From contig MTME02000094.1 of NCBI GenBank assembly GCA_002011115.2, positions 1 through 39,160 of the forward strand: a stretch of DNA of 39,160 bases, written 5' to 3'. How positions within the stretch are numbered: position 1 is the stretch's first letter; each line of letters begins with the position of its first letter. The translations under genes were made by a program, and so were the position numbers. Source of the DNA: Candidatus Pyrohabitans sp. JdFR-17. Lineage in GTDB: Archaea; Hydrothermarchaeota; Hydrothermarchaeia; Hydrothermarchaeales; BMS3B. This document shows positions 23,179-31,667 of the stretch, in pieces. The notes under the pieces are model-generated. The model ran no database searches. It saw nothing but the letters and a program-made list of their open reading frames with translations, and was not told the DNA's origin.

Positions 23179-24081
23179 ATGCTCGATGTAGAGATAGCAG
23201 GTTTAGAACTGAGAAACCCGACAGTGCTTGCCTCCGGCATTCTTGGAACTACCGCAGCGTCGCTGCTAAGGGTAGCTCGCAACGGCGCTGGTGCGGTTGT
23301 GGCAAAATCCTGCGGACTAATGCCGAGGGAGGGGCATCCAAACCCTACCGTTGTGGAGATAGAGCAGGGAATTCTCAACGCCGTTGGCTTAGCGAACCCG
23401 GGGGTGGAGGAGTTCACAGAAGAGCTAAGGCAGGCGCTTCGCGGTGGGGTGCCGGTAATAGCCAGTGTGTATGGCTTCAGAGTGGAGGAGTATGCCGCAG
23501 TTGCAAAAATTCTATCCCGTGCCGGCGTCTCAGCGATAGAGCTCAACCTTTCATGTCCAAATGTGGAGAAGGTGGGCTCACTTTTCGGTGCTGATGCAGA
23601 GCTTGCGCATGAGGTAGTGCGCGAGGTTAAACGCACTGTTTCTCTGCCTGTGTTTGCGAAGCTCACCGCCAACGTTGGCGATATCGTGGAGATTGCCAAG
23701 GCATGCGAAGAAGGCGGCGCCGACGGGATAACCGCGATAAATACACTCAAGGCGATGGCCATAGATATAAAAGCGAAGGCGCCGGTGCTGGGTAACAAAG
23801 TTGGCGGGCTCTCTGGGCAATGTCTTAAGCCTGTTGCTCTACGCTGCGTATATGAAATTGCTCAGGAAGTTGAGATACCTATAATGGGGTGTGGTGGCGT
23901 TACCTCTGGCAGAGACGCGGTGGAGTACCTCATGGCAGGCGCTAGAGCGGTGCAGATTGGCAGCGCAGTGCTCACCAGAGGGATTAGCGTTTTCAAGAAA
24001 GTGGCCTTAGAGATTCAGGAGTTCCTCGAGGAGAGGGGATATTCTCACGTTAGAGATATAGTGGGGCTTGCTCTGAAATGA
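23179..24081 (+). CDS. pyrD: Dihydroorotate dehydrogenase, class 1B catalytic subunit
   Basis: It oxidises dihydroorotate to orotate in pyrimidine synthesis using FMN. The 300-residue length and the active-site base Cys126 in NLSCPNVE mark class 1. VFAKLTANV, AINTLKAMAID, GLSGQCLKPVALR and IMGCGGVTSGRDAVEYLMAGA are the FMN and substrate regions. Class 1B normally pairs with the Fe-S flavoprotein PyrK, which is not adjacent here. The next gene overlaps by four bases. Confidence 0.93.
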   Translation: MLDVEIAGLELRNPTVLASGILGTTAASLLRVARNGAGAVVAKSCGLMPREGHPNPTVVEIEQGILNAVGLANPGVEEFTEELRQALRGGVPVIASVYGFRVEEYAAVAKILSRAGVSAIELNLSCPNVEKVGSLFGADAELAHEVVREVKRTVSLPVFAKLTANVGDIVEIAKACEEGGADGITAINTLKAMAIDIKAKAPVLGNKVGGLSGQCLKPVALRCVYEIAQEVEIPIMGCGGVTSGRDAVEYLMAGARAVQIGSAVLTRGISVFKKVALEIQEFLEERGYSHVRDIVGLALK

Positions 24082-24602
24082 TTGCTGAACTTGAGAAGCT
24101 GGCATCGCGGGTGAAGCTCAGCCCAGTGCATAGAATCCTTCTCACAACCGACGGTTCAATTACGAGGATTCTTGAAGCTCTCGATGGATGCGAGGTTCGA
24201 GTGGAGACGGTGCTTCAGGAGGTGGTCAAGGCAACGCCAGAAATCGCCGGCGTGCTGCAGATAGACGCACGCGAAGAGGTCAACTACCGCGTGGTTAACC
24301 TTAGCAGTTGCAGGCGAACTTTGGTGAGAGCCACGTCATATGCCCCGCTCAGCAGGCTTGAGCCCAGATTCAAGGAGGCAGTAATGCGTGCAGATAAACC
24401 CATAGGCAAGATAATGGCTGAGCTTGAGATAGAGTCGCGGAGAGAGATACTCGGCTTCTCCACCCTGAAGGCCAGCTCTCAGCTAGCCAGAATATTTGGC
24501 ATCGCGCAGGGCGAGCTTTTGCTGGAGAGGAGCTACGTTATTATCTATCGCCGCGCGCCCCTGCTCTACATAACAGAGGTATTCCCCCACAGCTTCTTCT
24601 AA
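24078..24602 (+). CDS. Chorismate lyase-like protein (DUF98)
   Basis: The 174 residues match the archaeal DUF98 group, which includes the Methanocaldococcus chorismate lyase producing 4-hydroxybenzoate for methanopterin. Visible pieces include LSPVHRILLTTDGSITRILEA, REEVNYRVVNL, MRADKPIGKIMAELEIESRR and LLERSYVIIYRRAPLLYITE, with the family's conserved Arg in LLERSY. This supports a tetrahydromethanopterin-type C1 carrier. Four-base overlap with pyrD suggests co-translation, though the pathways differ. Confidence 0.75.
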   Translation: MIAELEKLASRVKLSPVHRILLTTDGSITRILEALDGCEVRVETVLQEVVKATPEIAGVLQIDAREEVNYRVVNLSSCRRTLVRATSYAPLSRLEPRFKEAVMRADKPIGKIMAELEIESRREILGFSTLKASSQLARIFGIAQGELLLERSYVIIYRRAPLLYITEVFPHSFF

Positions 24603-24668
24603 TTTCGGAAAAGTTTACCTCGTGAGTAATCCTCATTAAGAGAGCCATAATCATTAAGGAGGAGTTTA

Positions 24669-24782
24669 ATGGCAGGTAAGCATTCGTCAAGAAAATGGAA
24701 GAAGCGTGGGAAATGTCGGTGGAAAACCAGAAAGAAAAAGTTGAAGGAGAGGAGAAGAAAGAGAAAGCTCCAGCAGAGATAA
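24669..24782 (+). CDS. rpl41e: Large-subunit ribosomal protein eL41
   Basis: The 37-residue product is extremely basic: MAGKHSSRKWKKRGKCRW followed by TRKKKLKERRRKRKLQQR. It resembles archaeal eL41 (for example the Pyrococcus form with RKWKKKGRMRWK), a single helix bridging the ribosomal subunits. AAGGAGGAG lies five to six bases before the ATG, an exact ribosome binding site. tRNA-Leu starts 20 bases after the stop, so the two translation genes may share a transcript. Confidence 0.85.
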   Translation: MAGKHSSRKWKKRGKCRWKTRKKKLKERRRKRKLQQR

Positions 24783-24802
24783 TCTCTTTCTTTTTAATAT
24801 TT

Positions 24803-24888
24803 GCGGGGGTGTCCGAGCCCGGTCAAAGGAGACAGGCTTAGGACCTGTTGGCGTAGAGCCTGCGAGGGTTCAAATCCCTTCCCCCGCA
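24803..24888 (+). tRNA. tRNA-Leu (anticodon UAG)
   Basis: This class II tRNA has acceptor GCGGGGG/CCCCCGC, anticodon stem ACAGG/CCTGT with loop CTTAGGA (UAG), a long variable arm, T arm GAGGG-TTCAAAT-CCCTT and discriminator A. CCA is not encoded and no intron is seen. Confidence 0.96.
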
Positions 24889-25143
24889 TTATTTTGTCAG
24901 CAAATTAAAGTTCGTTAGTCTATAGGAGACTGAAGGATATCTCACTTTCCCGTCTCTGGCACTCTGGGCACGGGATGAGTTTGCAATAAAAGTGGAGAGT
25001 GGGCTAGGGAAGGGTTACGCTTCTGCTTTACATTGCCCGTTTACTAATTTTCCAGTATTGTTTAATTTTCTGAAAAATTAAGTATAAAAATTTACGATAT
25101 GTGATTTTTTTAATTGCTTGTAATGCGGAAGGGGGAATGGTAT
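24889..25143. other. AT-rich intergenic region with a hairpin and the promoter of receiver gene 25144
   Basis: A possible hairpin TCCCGT/ACGGGA lies at about 24949-24976. AAGTATAAAAATT at about 25080-25092 is the probable TATA box for the receiver gene, with a leader of some 30 bases ending in GGAAGGGGGAATGGTAT. I see no gene here. Confidence 0.4.
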
Positions 25144-25527
25144 ATGGCAAAGATACTGGTAATAGACGATGAACCTGAAATAAGACGTATAACCAGAAAG
25201 CTGCTCGAGAGTGCAGGACATAAAGTCTTGGAGGCTGAGGACGGGGAAGCAGGTTTGGAAATGTTGGAAAAGGAAAAACCAGACGTAATACTCCTAGACA
25301 TTATGTTACCTGGGATAGACGGGTGGGAAGTGTGCAACAGGATTAAAGCAAATAATAACTTAAGGGATATACCAATAGCCATGTTCACCGTCAAAGATGG
25401 GGATGAAGATGTGCTCAAGAGCATTCAATGTAATGCAGATTTGCATATCACCAAACCTTTTGAGAATTACATTCTTCTGGATGCAGTTAATGCCCTTTTA
25501 GAAAATCGAGCCCATTTAATAAATTGA
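25144..25527 (+). CDS. Stand-alone response regulator receiver domain
   Basis: The 127-residue receiver has VIDDEPE (7-13), phospho-acceptor Asp52 in VILLDIMLPG, Thr in AMFTVKDG and the conserved Lys in HITKPF. There is no output domain. ATG 25144 gives the clean receiver N-terminus MAKILVIDDE; an upstream in-frame ATG at 25114 would add ten residues ahead of the G-rich binding site. It is flanked by AT-rich non-coding DNA on both sides, so it is a monocistronic unit. Confidence 0.88.
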   Translation: MAKILVIDDEPEIRRITRKLLESAGHKVLEAEDGEAGLEMLEKEKPDVILLDIMLPGIDGWEVCNRIKANNNLRDIPIAMFTVKDGDEDVLKSIQCNADLHITKPFENYILLDAVNALLENRAHLIN

Positions 25528-25826
25528 TAGGTAAACCTTTTGGCAAATTTTCATCATAAGAATCATAAACTTCTGTAATAGCCTTCTATTAGAAGTAATC
25601 TGCTACTTAAAAAGCAAGTATAATATAATTTATTTTAAAGATGAAAAGTCAAAGTGAAAGTGTAAACAGGTACGATTTGCCAGAATTACTACTTTCTACC
25701 ACCAGATGAGTTTCTCGCAAAGATGAAAGGTGAATAGCGCTGAGAAATATATGAACGAGTTAGAGACGATATACTCGCCAGGTCCAGGAGAGTGTGTAAA
25801 GGCAACATAAAAAAGAAGAAGCTGCT
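25528..25826 (+). pseudogene. AT-rich intergenic region holding a possible decayed reading frame
   Basis: From about 25666 a single frame reads CQNYYFLPPDEFLAKMKGE, then stops at 25735 and 25741, then EIYERVRDDILARSRRVCKG and NIKKKKLL to a TAA at 25828-25830. Two in-frame stops interrupt a protein-like composition, so this may be the tail of a dead gene. I cannot name it, and chance is possible. The rest of the gap is AT-rich with nothing I can support. Confidence 0.25.
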
Positions 25827-26783
25827 CTAAACGTAAGCGTGCACCCCTGGCAAGAGAAAGATCACCAGGTAGGCGAATATCACGCTCAGGTAACCCATTA
25901 TTCCGAGAATTGCCGTTGCGTGCCACATTTTTTCATCTTTAATGTAGAGCCTCGCGTGCAGGTAGGCAGAGTAAAAGAACCAGAGCATAAAGGAGGCGCT
26001 TATTATAGGAGACCACCACCAGCTCTGTCCACGCCATGCCTCAAGCGCCCAGGGGTAGCCTATGAGCATGCCTATGGTGAGCAGCAGGTATCCAAACTTT
26101 GCATATGCATAGGCGATGCTGTCATAGATTTCATCCCTCTTCAGAAGCATCGCTATGCAGGCAAAGAAGTTCACAGTAAAGGCGGCATAGGCGATGAATA
26201 TCATGGGCGGGTGGAGCCACATGTACCAGGTGGAATATAGGTAGTACTTGCCTATGAGAGAGCGGAAAAGCTCGACAGGCGCCGCGAAGGGGTGAAGCTC
26301 CCACAGCAAGTACTGCTCTGTGAGCTGGGCCATCTCTGGCAGAGGTTCTTCTCTGCCTGTGAAGAAAATCGCGATTAGGAAGGCGAGAGAGCCGAAGTTT
26401 AAAGCAGAGGCGAAGGTTTTTGCTTTGTATCTCCATGCATATAGCACCATAAATGCATAGACCCACAGCCAGAATAGAAGGCGCTCCTTTTCCACCCAGA
26501 AGGGGAGAAGTATATTGAAGCGACCGCCTTCGAAGGGATTAAGGTAGGAGATGCTTGCCAAGCCTAAGTGGTACTTCACCAGTAAAGCATAGAGTAGAGT
26601 AAGCTCTGCAGTAAGCGCGAGGGCTGCGTAGAAGGCGAGTTTCTCGTACCTCTCTTCCCTCCTCCAGATGTATAGAGCGGAGAAGGCGGAGGCAAGGATG
26701 CCTATCCCCAGGGCAATGTATACCAGTGGAGGGTAGTACTTCAGAGCCTCTTCCTTAAAGGACAGGAAGTCGTAATAGTTCAC
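25827..26783 (-). CDS. Cytochrome c maturation membrane protein (CcmF/CcsA-like, haem-handling part)
   Basis: The 318-residue polytopic protein matches the haem-handling family. YMWLHPPMIFIAYAAFTVNF corresponds to the conserved HPP haem-ligand loop and helix of CcmF, and EAWRGQSWWWSPIISASFM occupies the WWD-domain position. The Asp of the usual WxWDP motif is Ser here. Such proteins present haem to apocytochrome c outside the membrane. The GTG start is close to the palindromic TATA at 26802. It is divergent from a second CcmF-like fragment, and the window has a c-type cytochrome at 36730. Confidence 0.75.
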   Translation of the reverse strand: MNYYDFLSFKEEALKYYPPLVYIALGIGILASAFSALYIWRREERYEKLAFYAALALTAELTLLYALLVKYHLGLASISYLNPFEGGRFNILLPFWVEKERLLFWLWVYAFMVLYAWRYKAKTFASALNFGSLAFLIAIFFTGREEPLPEMAQLTEQYLLWELHPFAAPVELFRSLIGKYYLYSTWYMWLHPPMIFIAYAAFTVNFFACIAMLLKRDEIYDSIAYAYAKFGYLLLTIGMLIGYPWALEAWRGQSWWWSPIISASFMLWFFYSAYLHARLYIKDEKMWHATAILGIMGYLSVIFAYLVIFLLPGVHAYV

Positions 26784-26801
26784 CCTTTATGATAGTGCAG
26801 C

Positions 26802-26811
26802 TAAATATTTA
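26802..26811. promoter_or_regulatory. Palindromic TATA shared by two divergent cytochrome maturation genes
   Basis: TAAATATTTA reads as a TATA box in both directions. Its centre is about 29 bases before ATG 26836 and about 23 before GTG 26783. It is the only TATA candidate in the 52-base gap. Both transcripts would be nearly or fully leaderless. Confidence 0.5.
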
Positions 26812-26835
26812 AAGACTGCCCTCCTCTTACTTATC

Positions 26836-27887
<1,052 letters not shown>

Positions 27888-27907
27888 ATGAGTAGCTACT
27901 CAAAAAG

Positions 27908-27915
27908 TATATAAA
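27908..27915 (+). promoter_or_regulatory. TATA box of ribH
   Basis: TATATAAA lies 36-43 bases before ATG 27951. This places the in-frame ATG at 27915 upstream of transcription and decides the start at 27951, where GGAGATGAT serves as binding site. Confidence 0.55.
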
Positions 27916-27950
27916 TGAGAAGACACAGGAAAAGGAGAGGAGATGATAGG

Positions 27951-28364
27951 ATGAGGCTAGCGATAGTGGCAGCGGAGTTTAATTACGACATAACCTATGC
28001 GATGGTGGAGCTTGCTAAAGAGCATGCTCAGTTTTTAGGCGCTGAGGTTAAGAAGATTGTCCGTGTACCTGGCGTTTTTGACATGCCCCTGGCGGTCAAG
28101 AAGCTTTTGGAGCGCGAGGATATAGATGGTGTGGTAACCCTTGGTGCGGTTATAGAGGGGCAGACGGAGCACGATGAGATTGTGATACAGCACGCCTCAC
28201 GCAAAATAGCTGACCTCGCTCTTGAGTATGACAAACCAGTCGCCCTCGGCATCTCTGGTCCGGGTATGAGCCGCCTTGAGGCGCATCAGCGGGTGAAGTA
28301 TGCAAAGCGTGCAGTAGAAGCAGCAGTTAAGATGTACCGCAGGCTGAGGGAGATAGAAGAGTAG
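27951..28364 (+). CDS. ribH: 6,7-dimethyl-8-ribityllumazine synthase
   Basis: It condenses 5-amino-6-ribitylaminouracil with dihydroxybutanone phosphate. The 137-residue protein has LAIVAAEFNYDITYAM, the substrate-phosphate region VPGVFDMPLAVKKLL, LGAVIEGQTEHDEIV (catalytic His) and PVALGISGPGMS. Start ATG 27951 is set by the promoter and GGAGATGAT. It is convergent with the FAD synthetase gene, so three of the last four flavin steps lie together here. Confidence 0.94.
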   Translation: MRLAIVAAEFNYDITYAMVELAKEHAQFLGAEVKKIVRVPGVFDMPLAVKKLLEREDIDGVVTLGAVIEGQTEHDEIVIQHASRKIADLALEYDKPVALGISGPGMSRLEAHQRVKYAKRAVEAAVKMYRRLREIEE

Positions 28365-28371
28365 CTCCCTC

Positions 28372-29040
28372 TCACTTTTTCACCACCCTCTGGTCTGGGA
28401 AGTTTAGCTCTATTATGCGCTGGAGTATACTCCGCGTTGAAGGAAGCTTGCATTCCCTATACTCGCGAATCCTTACCACTTCGCAGCGAAGGTTGCGCCT
28501 TTTCAGCTCCTCCTTAATCTCCTCCTCGCGATGGGTCTGGTCTGGTCCCAGAGCTATGACGTCCGGCTTAATTTTCTCCACAGTGGTGTAGATGTCATCC
28601 ACCTCCCCAAGCAAGGCGATGTCAACCGGCTTTAGCGCGGCGACCATCTCAACGCGCTGCTCCTCAGGCACAATCGGGATGCGCTTTCGCCTCGTAACAG
28701 TCGTGTCCCTCGCCACTATCACCACGAGCACGTCGCCCTTCTCCTTTGCCTTTTCCAGAAAAAACACGTGCCCCGGGTGAAGAATATCAAAGACGCCGCC
28801 AGCCATAACAATGCGGAGCTTCTTCCTACCCTGGCTGGTGAGGGTATAGGCGTCGCCCTCTTTCTCCAGCAGTCCCTCCTCCACAAGCACCCCAAGCCTC
28901 TCTCTCAGGTCGCCCTCCCTGCACTTAATTTCCCTTATTATTCTCTCCGGGGTTGCCTTCTTTCCCAGAAAATTCAGCTTCCAGACTGCTGCGAGAAGCT
29001 TCGTTTTCATATCACTTCGTGAAACTTGAAACTCCTTCAC
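28372..29040 (-). CDS. Winged-helix domain fused to FAD synthetase (RibL-type)
   Basis: Residues 11-73 look like a winged helix: two helices, ERIIREIKCREGDLRERLGVL as recognition region, EEGLLEKEGDAYTLTSQGRKKL as wing. Residues 76-222 form a nucleotidyltransferase with MAGGVFDILHPGH (HPGH at 88-91), PEEQRVEMVAAL, IALGPDQTH and KLPSTRSIL, as in archaeal FAD synthetase, which is normally about 150 residues. The protein could make FAD and bind DNA. GTG 29040 starts eight bases after the thymidylate kinase stop; ATG 29010 is an alternative that keeps both domains. Confidence 0.82.
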   Translation of the reverse strand: MKEFQVSRSDMKTKLLAAVWKLNFLGKKATPERIIREIKCREGDLRERLGVLVEEGLLEKEGDAYTLTSQGRKKLRIVMAGGVFDILHPGHVFFLEKAKEKGDVLVVIVARDTTVTRRKRIPIVPEEQRVEMVAALKPVDIALLGEVDDIYTTVEKIKPDVIALGPDQTHREEEIKEELKRRNLRCEVVRIREYRECKLPSTRSILQRIIELNFPDQRVVKK

Positions 29041-29048
29041 GCTCTCAC

Positions 29049-29705
29049 CTATGTAAAATCTTCCAGGGCACGCTGCTCGCTGTGCTTCTTCTCCTCCTCA
29101 AAAGCTGCTAAGCGCCTGCCAACCCTGCGCCTTACTGAAGCTTGAACCTCATTAATAGTGCCTGAGGCATCGACCACCTCAAAATTTTCTGAATCCTTTG
29201 CCAAGGCTAAGTAGACCTCTCGAACCTTTTCAAGAAACTCTCTCCTCTCAAAGTGCTCCTTCTCGCGCACACTTGCGCGCAACGAATTGCGGGAAGATAT
29301 CCTTTCAAGCGCCACCTCCGGCTCAACGTCAAGGTAGACCACCAGATCGGCCTCGGGAGCAAAAGCATTGATCTCCCTTAACCAGGACATCTCCAGCCCC
29401 GAGACAGACTGATAAGCCAGGGAGGAGTACAGGTAGCGCTCTGTAATAACCACCTTGCCCTCGTGGAGCTTTTTCATTATCTCGCGCAGATGCTCACTTC
29501 TGTCAGCGGCGAAAAGCAGCGCCTCTGTGCGAGCGTCGAAGCAGGAGGTGCGTAAACTTTCGCGAAGAAGCTTTCCTATGGCACCGTCGGTAGGCTCCTT
29601 GGTGAGAAAAACATCATAGCCCTTCTCCCGTATCCACCGTGCGAGAAGCTTTGCCTGCGTCCCCTTGCCGGAGCCGTCTATGCCCTCGAAAGCTATAAGG
29701 AGCAT
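29049..29705 (-). CDS. tmk: Thymidylate kinase
   Basis: It phosphorylates dTMP to dTDP. The 218-residue protein has the P-loop FEGIDGSGKGTQAKLL, the dTMP-binding TKEPTDG and DRSEHL, ITERYLYSSLAYQ, and a LID region around ERISSRNSLRASVREKEHFE. A Glu/Lys/Arg-rich tail ends the protein. Its promoter TATA (ATTTAAAT at 29729-29736) is palindromic and also faces tRNA-His. FAD synthetase follows on the same transcript. Confidence 0.93.
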   Translation of the reverse strand: MLLIAFEGIDGSGKGTQAKLLARWIREKGYDVFLTKEPTDGAIGKLLRESLRTSCFDARTEALLFAADRSEHLREIMKKLHEGKVVITERYLYSSLAYQSVSGLEMSWLREINAFAPEADLVVYLDVEPEVALERISSRNSLRASVREKEHFERREFLEKVREVYLALAKDSENFEVVDASGTINEVQASVRRRVGRRLAAFEEEKKHSEQRALEDFT

Positions 29706-29777
29706 CGTATGTTACTTCCTTCTCTCCATTTAAATATGCTTCCCATTGTTACCAGAGTAATCTATCCTGAGCACCAT

Positions 29778-29852
29778 GGCCACGGTAGTGTAGCCTGGTT
29801 AGCACAAGGGACTGTGGATCCCTTAGCCCGAGTTCAAATCTCGGCCGTGGCC
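29778..29852 (+). tRNA. tRNA-His (anticodon GUG)
   Basis: The cloverleaf has acceptor GCCACGG/CCGTGGC, anticodon stem AGGGA/TCCCT with loop CTGTGGA (GUG), and T arm CCGAG-TTCAAAT-CTCGG. The extra G at 29778 opposite discriminator C at 29852 is the G-1:C73 identity pair of tRNA-His. CCA is not encoded and no intron is seen. Confidence 0.96.
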
Positions 29853-29923
29853 CTACTTCTTCTAAAAATTGGCTATTTGTTGCAAACATTTTATTTTTGA
29901 TTCCCACTATCAATCGTAGATGA

Positions 29924-29934
29924 AAGGTATAAAT
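29924..29934 (+). promoter_or_regulatory. TATA box of DUF2299 gene
   Basis: GGTATAAATAC is a strong TATA about 35-45 bases before ATG 29969, leaving a short leader that ends in the ribosome binding site AGAGGTGAT. Confidence 0.5.
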
Positions 29935-29968
29935 ACCCTCCCAGCCTATTCTACCAGAGGTGATAATC

Positions 29969-30454
29969 ATGGGAAAAAACAAGAATGAACTGGCAGAAAA
30001 GGTAAAGGGCTGGCTGGAGAAAGAGGGCATCCTTAAGGATGAGGTGGAAAATGAGAAAGCTGAGTTTCACTTTCTTGTCCAGTTTCCGAGGGGTTCGAAT
30101 TATATAAGTGAGGTAATAAAACCCAAAGATAGGGACTACATCATCATTGGGAGCAGCATCCAGCTGGCGGAGGAGCACTACAAGGCGCTTCACTCGCTGC
30201 CAAAAGCTGAGAAAGACGCCCTGCTGTGGCAGTGGAGGTTTGATCTCCTCTTCCGCGATGCAGAGTTCAGGATGGTGCCAAACGCTCAGGAGTTAAAGGG
30301 TCTGGAGTTTACAAGGTCCCTGTATGAGGAGGAGGTGACCAGAAGCACGCTGATAAGCGCCTTGAGGGAGATATTCAAGTGCAAGCTCTACATAATATGG
30401 AGAGTGGCGCAGCTAATGGGAAGAGGAGAATCGGAAGCACAGATTTACAGGTAA
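29969..30454 (+). CDS. DUF2299 family protein
   Basis: The 161-residue protein matches archaeal DUF2299: an N-terminal helix with ELAEKVKGWLEKEGIL, a central beta-rich FHFLVQFPRGSNYISEVIKP, DYIIIGSSIQLAEEHYKAL and FDLLFRDAEFRMVPN. The fold recalls small secretion-chaperone-like proteins, and the function is unknown. ATG 29969 is preferred over GTG 29960 because the latter is inside the ribosome binding site AGAGGTGAT. It is monocistronic and convergent with the sulfur module. Confidence 0.75.
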   Translation: MGKNKNELAEKVKGWLEKEGILKDEVENEKAEFHFLVQFPRGSNYISEVIKPKDRDYIIIGSSIQLAEEHYKALHSLPKAEKDALLWQWRFDLLFRDAEFRMVPNAQELKGLEFTRSLYEEEVTRSTLISALREIFKCKLYIIWRVAQLMGRGESEAQIYR

Positions 30455-30503
30455 AAAATCATAATCCCATTTTATATATTATATTAAGGGGTTTTTCAAA
30501 TTA

Positions 30504-30728
30504 TTATCCTCCATTCCGCTTGCGAATAATAATTTCCATCTCCTTTTCACCATCTTTGACCTCAACCTCATGCCCATCCTCGACCATGTGCTTCGGTACA
30601 TTTTCTCGGGCACAGGGCATATCGACGAGCACTCGGAGTTTCTCTCCCTCGTCCAGCTTCTCCAGCGCCTTAAGCGTCTTAATAAGAGGCACAGGGCAGG
30701 GTTCTCCGCGGAGGTCAAGCTCCTTCAT
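30504..30728 (-). CDS. TusA/SirA-like sulfur carrier
   Basis: The 74-residue protein has the family signature MKELDLRGEPCPVPLIKTLK, with the persulfide-forming Cys11 in CPVP, followed by LDEGEKLRVLVDMPCARENV and a C-terminal beta strand. TusA-like proteins hand sulfane sulfur to acceptors such as DsrE-type proteins. A second cysteine, in MPCARENV, is unusual for TusA. ATG 30728 follows GGTG. It is the last gene of the operon with thioredoxin and the DsrE-like protein, downstream of the long inverted repeat. Confidence 0.88.
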   Translation of the reverse strand: MKELDLRGEPCPVPLIKTLKALEKLDEGEKLRVLVDMPCARENVPKHMVEDGHEVEVKDGEKEMEIIIRKRNGG

Positions 30729-30786
30729 TCTTGTCACCTGCCTTTAAATTAACCCTCCGCATAGAAAATTCTTTCGTAGCTATGCC

Positions 30787-31119
30787 TCAGCCTTTCCCAT
30801 CAAGCAGGTTATCCAGCTTCTTCTTAAGTACCTCCTTCGGTATGACACCAACCATGCCGTCTACTAGCTCACCTTTATCGAAAAATGCGAGGGTGGGCAC
30901 CGAAAACACATCGTAGCGCTCAGCAAGCTCCTCGTTCTCATCGATGTCTACCTTGACAAACTTCACTCTGCCTTCATATTCTTCAGCCAGCTCTTTAAGT
31001 GTCTTGGAGATAACAAAGCAGGGGGGGCACCACTCGGCATAGAAGTCCACAAGTACAGGGAGCTCTGAAGCAAGCACCTCTTCTTCGAAATTCTCGCTGC
31101 TCACCTTTGCGATTGTCAT
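30787..31119 (-). CDS. trxA: Thioredoxin (CPPC active site)
   Basis: The 110-residue protein has the thioredoxin fold with VLVDFYAEWCPPCFVISKT (Cys31, Cys34), VKFVKVDIDENEELAERY and the cis-Pro segment SVPTLAFFDKG. CPPC in place of CGPC shifts redox properties in known thioredoxins. ATG 31119 is preferred since GGGAG lies five bases upstream; ATG 31131 directly after the DsrE-like stop is the alternative. It sits between TusA and DsrE-like genes, so it may reduce their persulfides (inference). Confidence 0.92.
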   Translation of the reverse strand: MTIAKVSSENFEEEVLASELPVLVDFYAEWCPPCFVISKTLKELAEEYEGRVKFVKVDIDENEELAERYDVFSVPTLAFFDKGELVDGMVGVIPKEVLKKKLDNLLDGKG

Positions 31120-31132
31120 CTCTTCTCCCATG

Positions 31133-31555
31133 TTAGAAGCTGAGTACAAAGTCGCTAACCATCACCACGTCGGTATAGAAGGTTTCAGGGTCGGCGATGC
31201 CCACCCCTTCAATGAAATCTTCGTCTTTAAACTCGAAGATGTCTTTATTCAGTGGGCAAGCGAGAAGCAGTGCACCCTCCATTTCCAGCATTGTAAGCAT
31301 GTCCTCAGGCGTGGGAAGCGCAAGCTCCTCCATCTTTGCCATTACCGCCTTCTGAATCTCCTCCGGCTGGTCGGGCAGGCACTTTAGCTCGCGAATCTTC
31401 TCTTTGTGCACCACATTTATCCCACGGGAACCAAAGAAAACAGTTACTTCAGCGCCGGAACGCAGCAGACTCAGCGCGGTCATAAGACCATTGAAAACCT
31501 GACACAACTCGTCGTGGAAAAGCAGTACAGTCACCTTCTTCTTCTCAGCCATCAT
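31133..31555 (-). CDS. DsrE/DsrF-like sulfur-relay protein
   Basis: The ~140-residue protein has a DsrE-type core: KVTVLLFHDELCQVFNGLMT, AEVTVFFGSRGINVV, MLTMLEMEGALLLACPLNKD and the C-terminal TDVVMVSDFVLSF. The Cys in LLACPLNKD is at the position where active DsrE/DsrF members carry the persulfide cysteine; others are in DELCQ and ELKCLP. It resembles peroxiredoxin-like DsrE proteins next to TusA and thioredoxin. ATG 31555 follows GGTGAGA (31552 is equally possible). It is the first gene under the inverted-repeat promoter. Confidence 0.78.
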   Translation of the reverse strand: MMAEKKKVTVLLFHDELCQVFNGLMTALSLLRSGAEVTVFFGSRGINVVHKEKIRELKCLPDQPEEIQKAVMAKMEELALPTPEDMLTMLEMEGALLLACPLNKDIFEFKDEDFIEGVGIADPETFYTDVVMVSDFVLSF

Positions 31556-31571
31556 TCTCACCGTATGGTAT

Positions 31572-31623
31572 ATTATGATATGATGATATATAAATTTTTC
31601 CTAATGCATCATCATATCATAAT
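31572..31623. promoter_or_regulatory. 16+16 bp perfect inverted repeat around the sulfur-module promoter
   Basis: ATTATGATATGATGAT (31572-31587) is repeated exactly as its reverse complement at 31608-31623, with a 20-base spacer. The minus-strand TATA (AAATTTATATATC, about 31584-31596) lies in and beside the left arm, so a protein bound there would block TBP/TFB for the DsrE-Trx-TusA operon. The plus-strand TATA for the ArsR gene (GTATTTATTTG, 31636-31646) is just outside. It is most likely the operator of the neighbouring ArsR protein. Confidence 0.75.
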
Positions 31624-31667
31624 CTGTCAGGAAAAGTATTTATTTGCTCTTCATTAATTTTCTCTTT

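Noticed and set aside
22956-23798. A 280-codon minus-strand frame over the propeller and pyrD genes
   Set aside because: Ser/Thr/Pro-rich shadow of two real genes on the other strand.
25705-25745. AGATGA...AGATGA...CTGA as another C/D box sRNA
   Set aside because: Boxes are not TGATGA, and no D' box or terminal stem is present.
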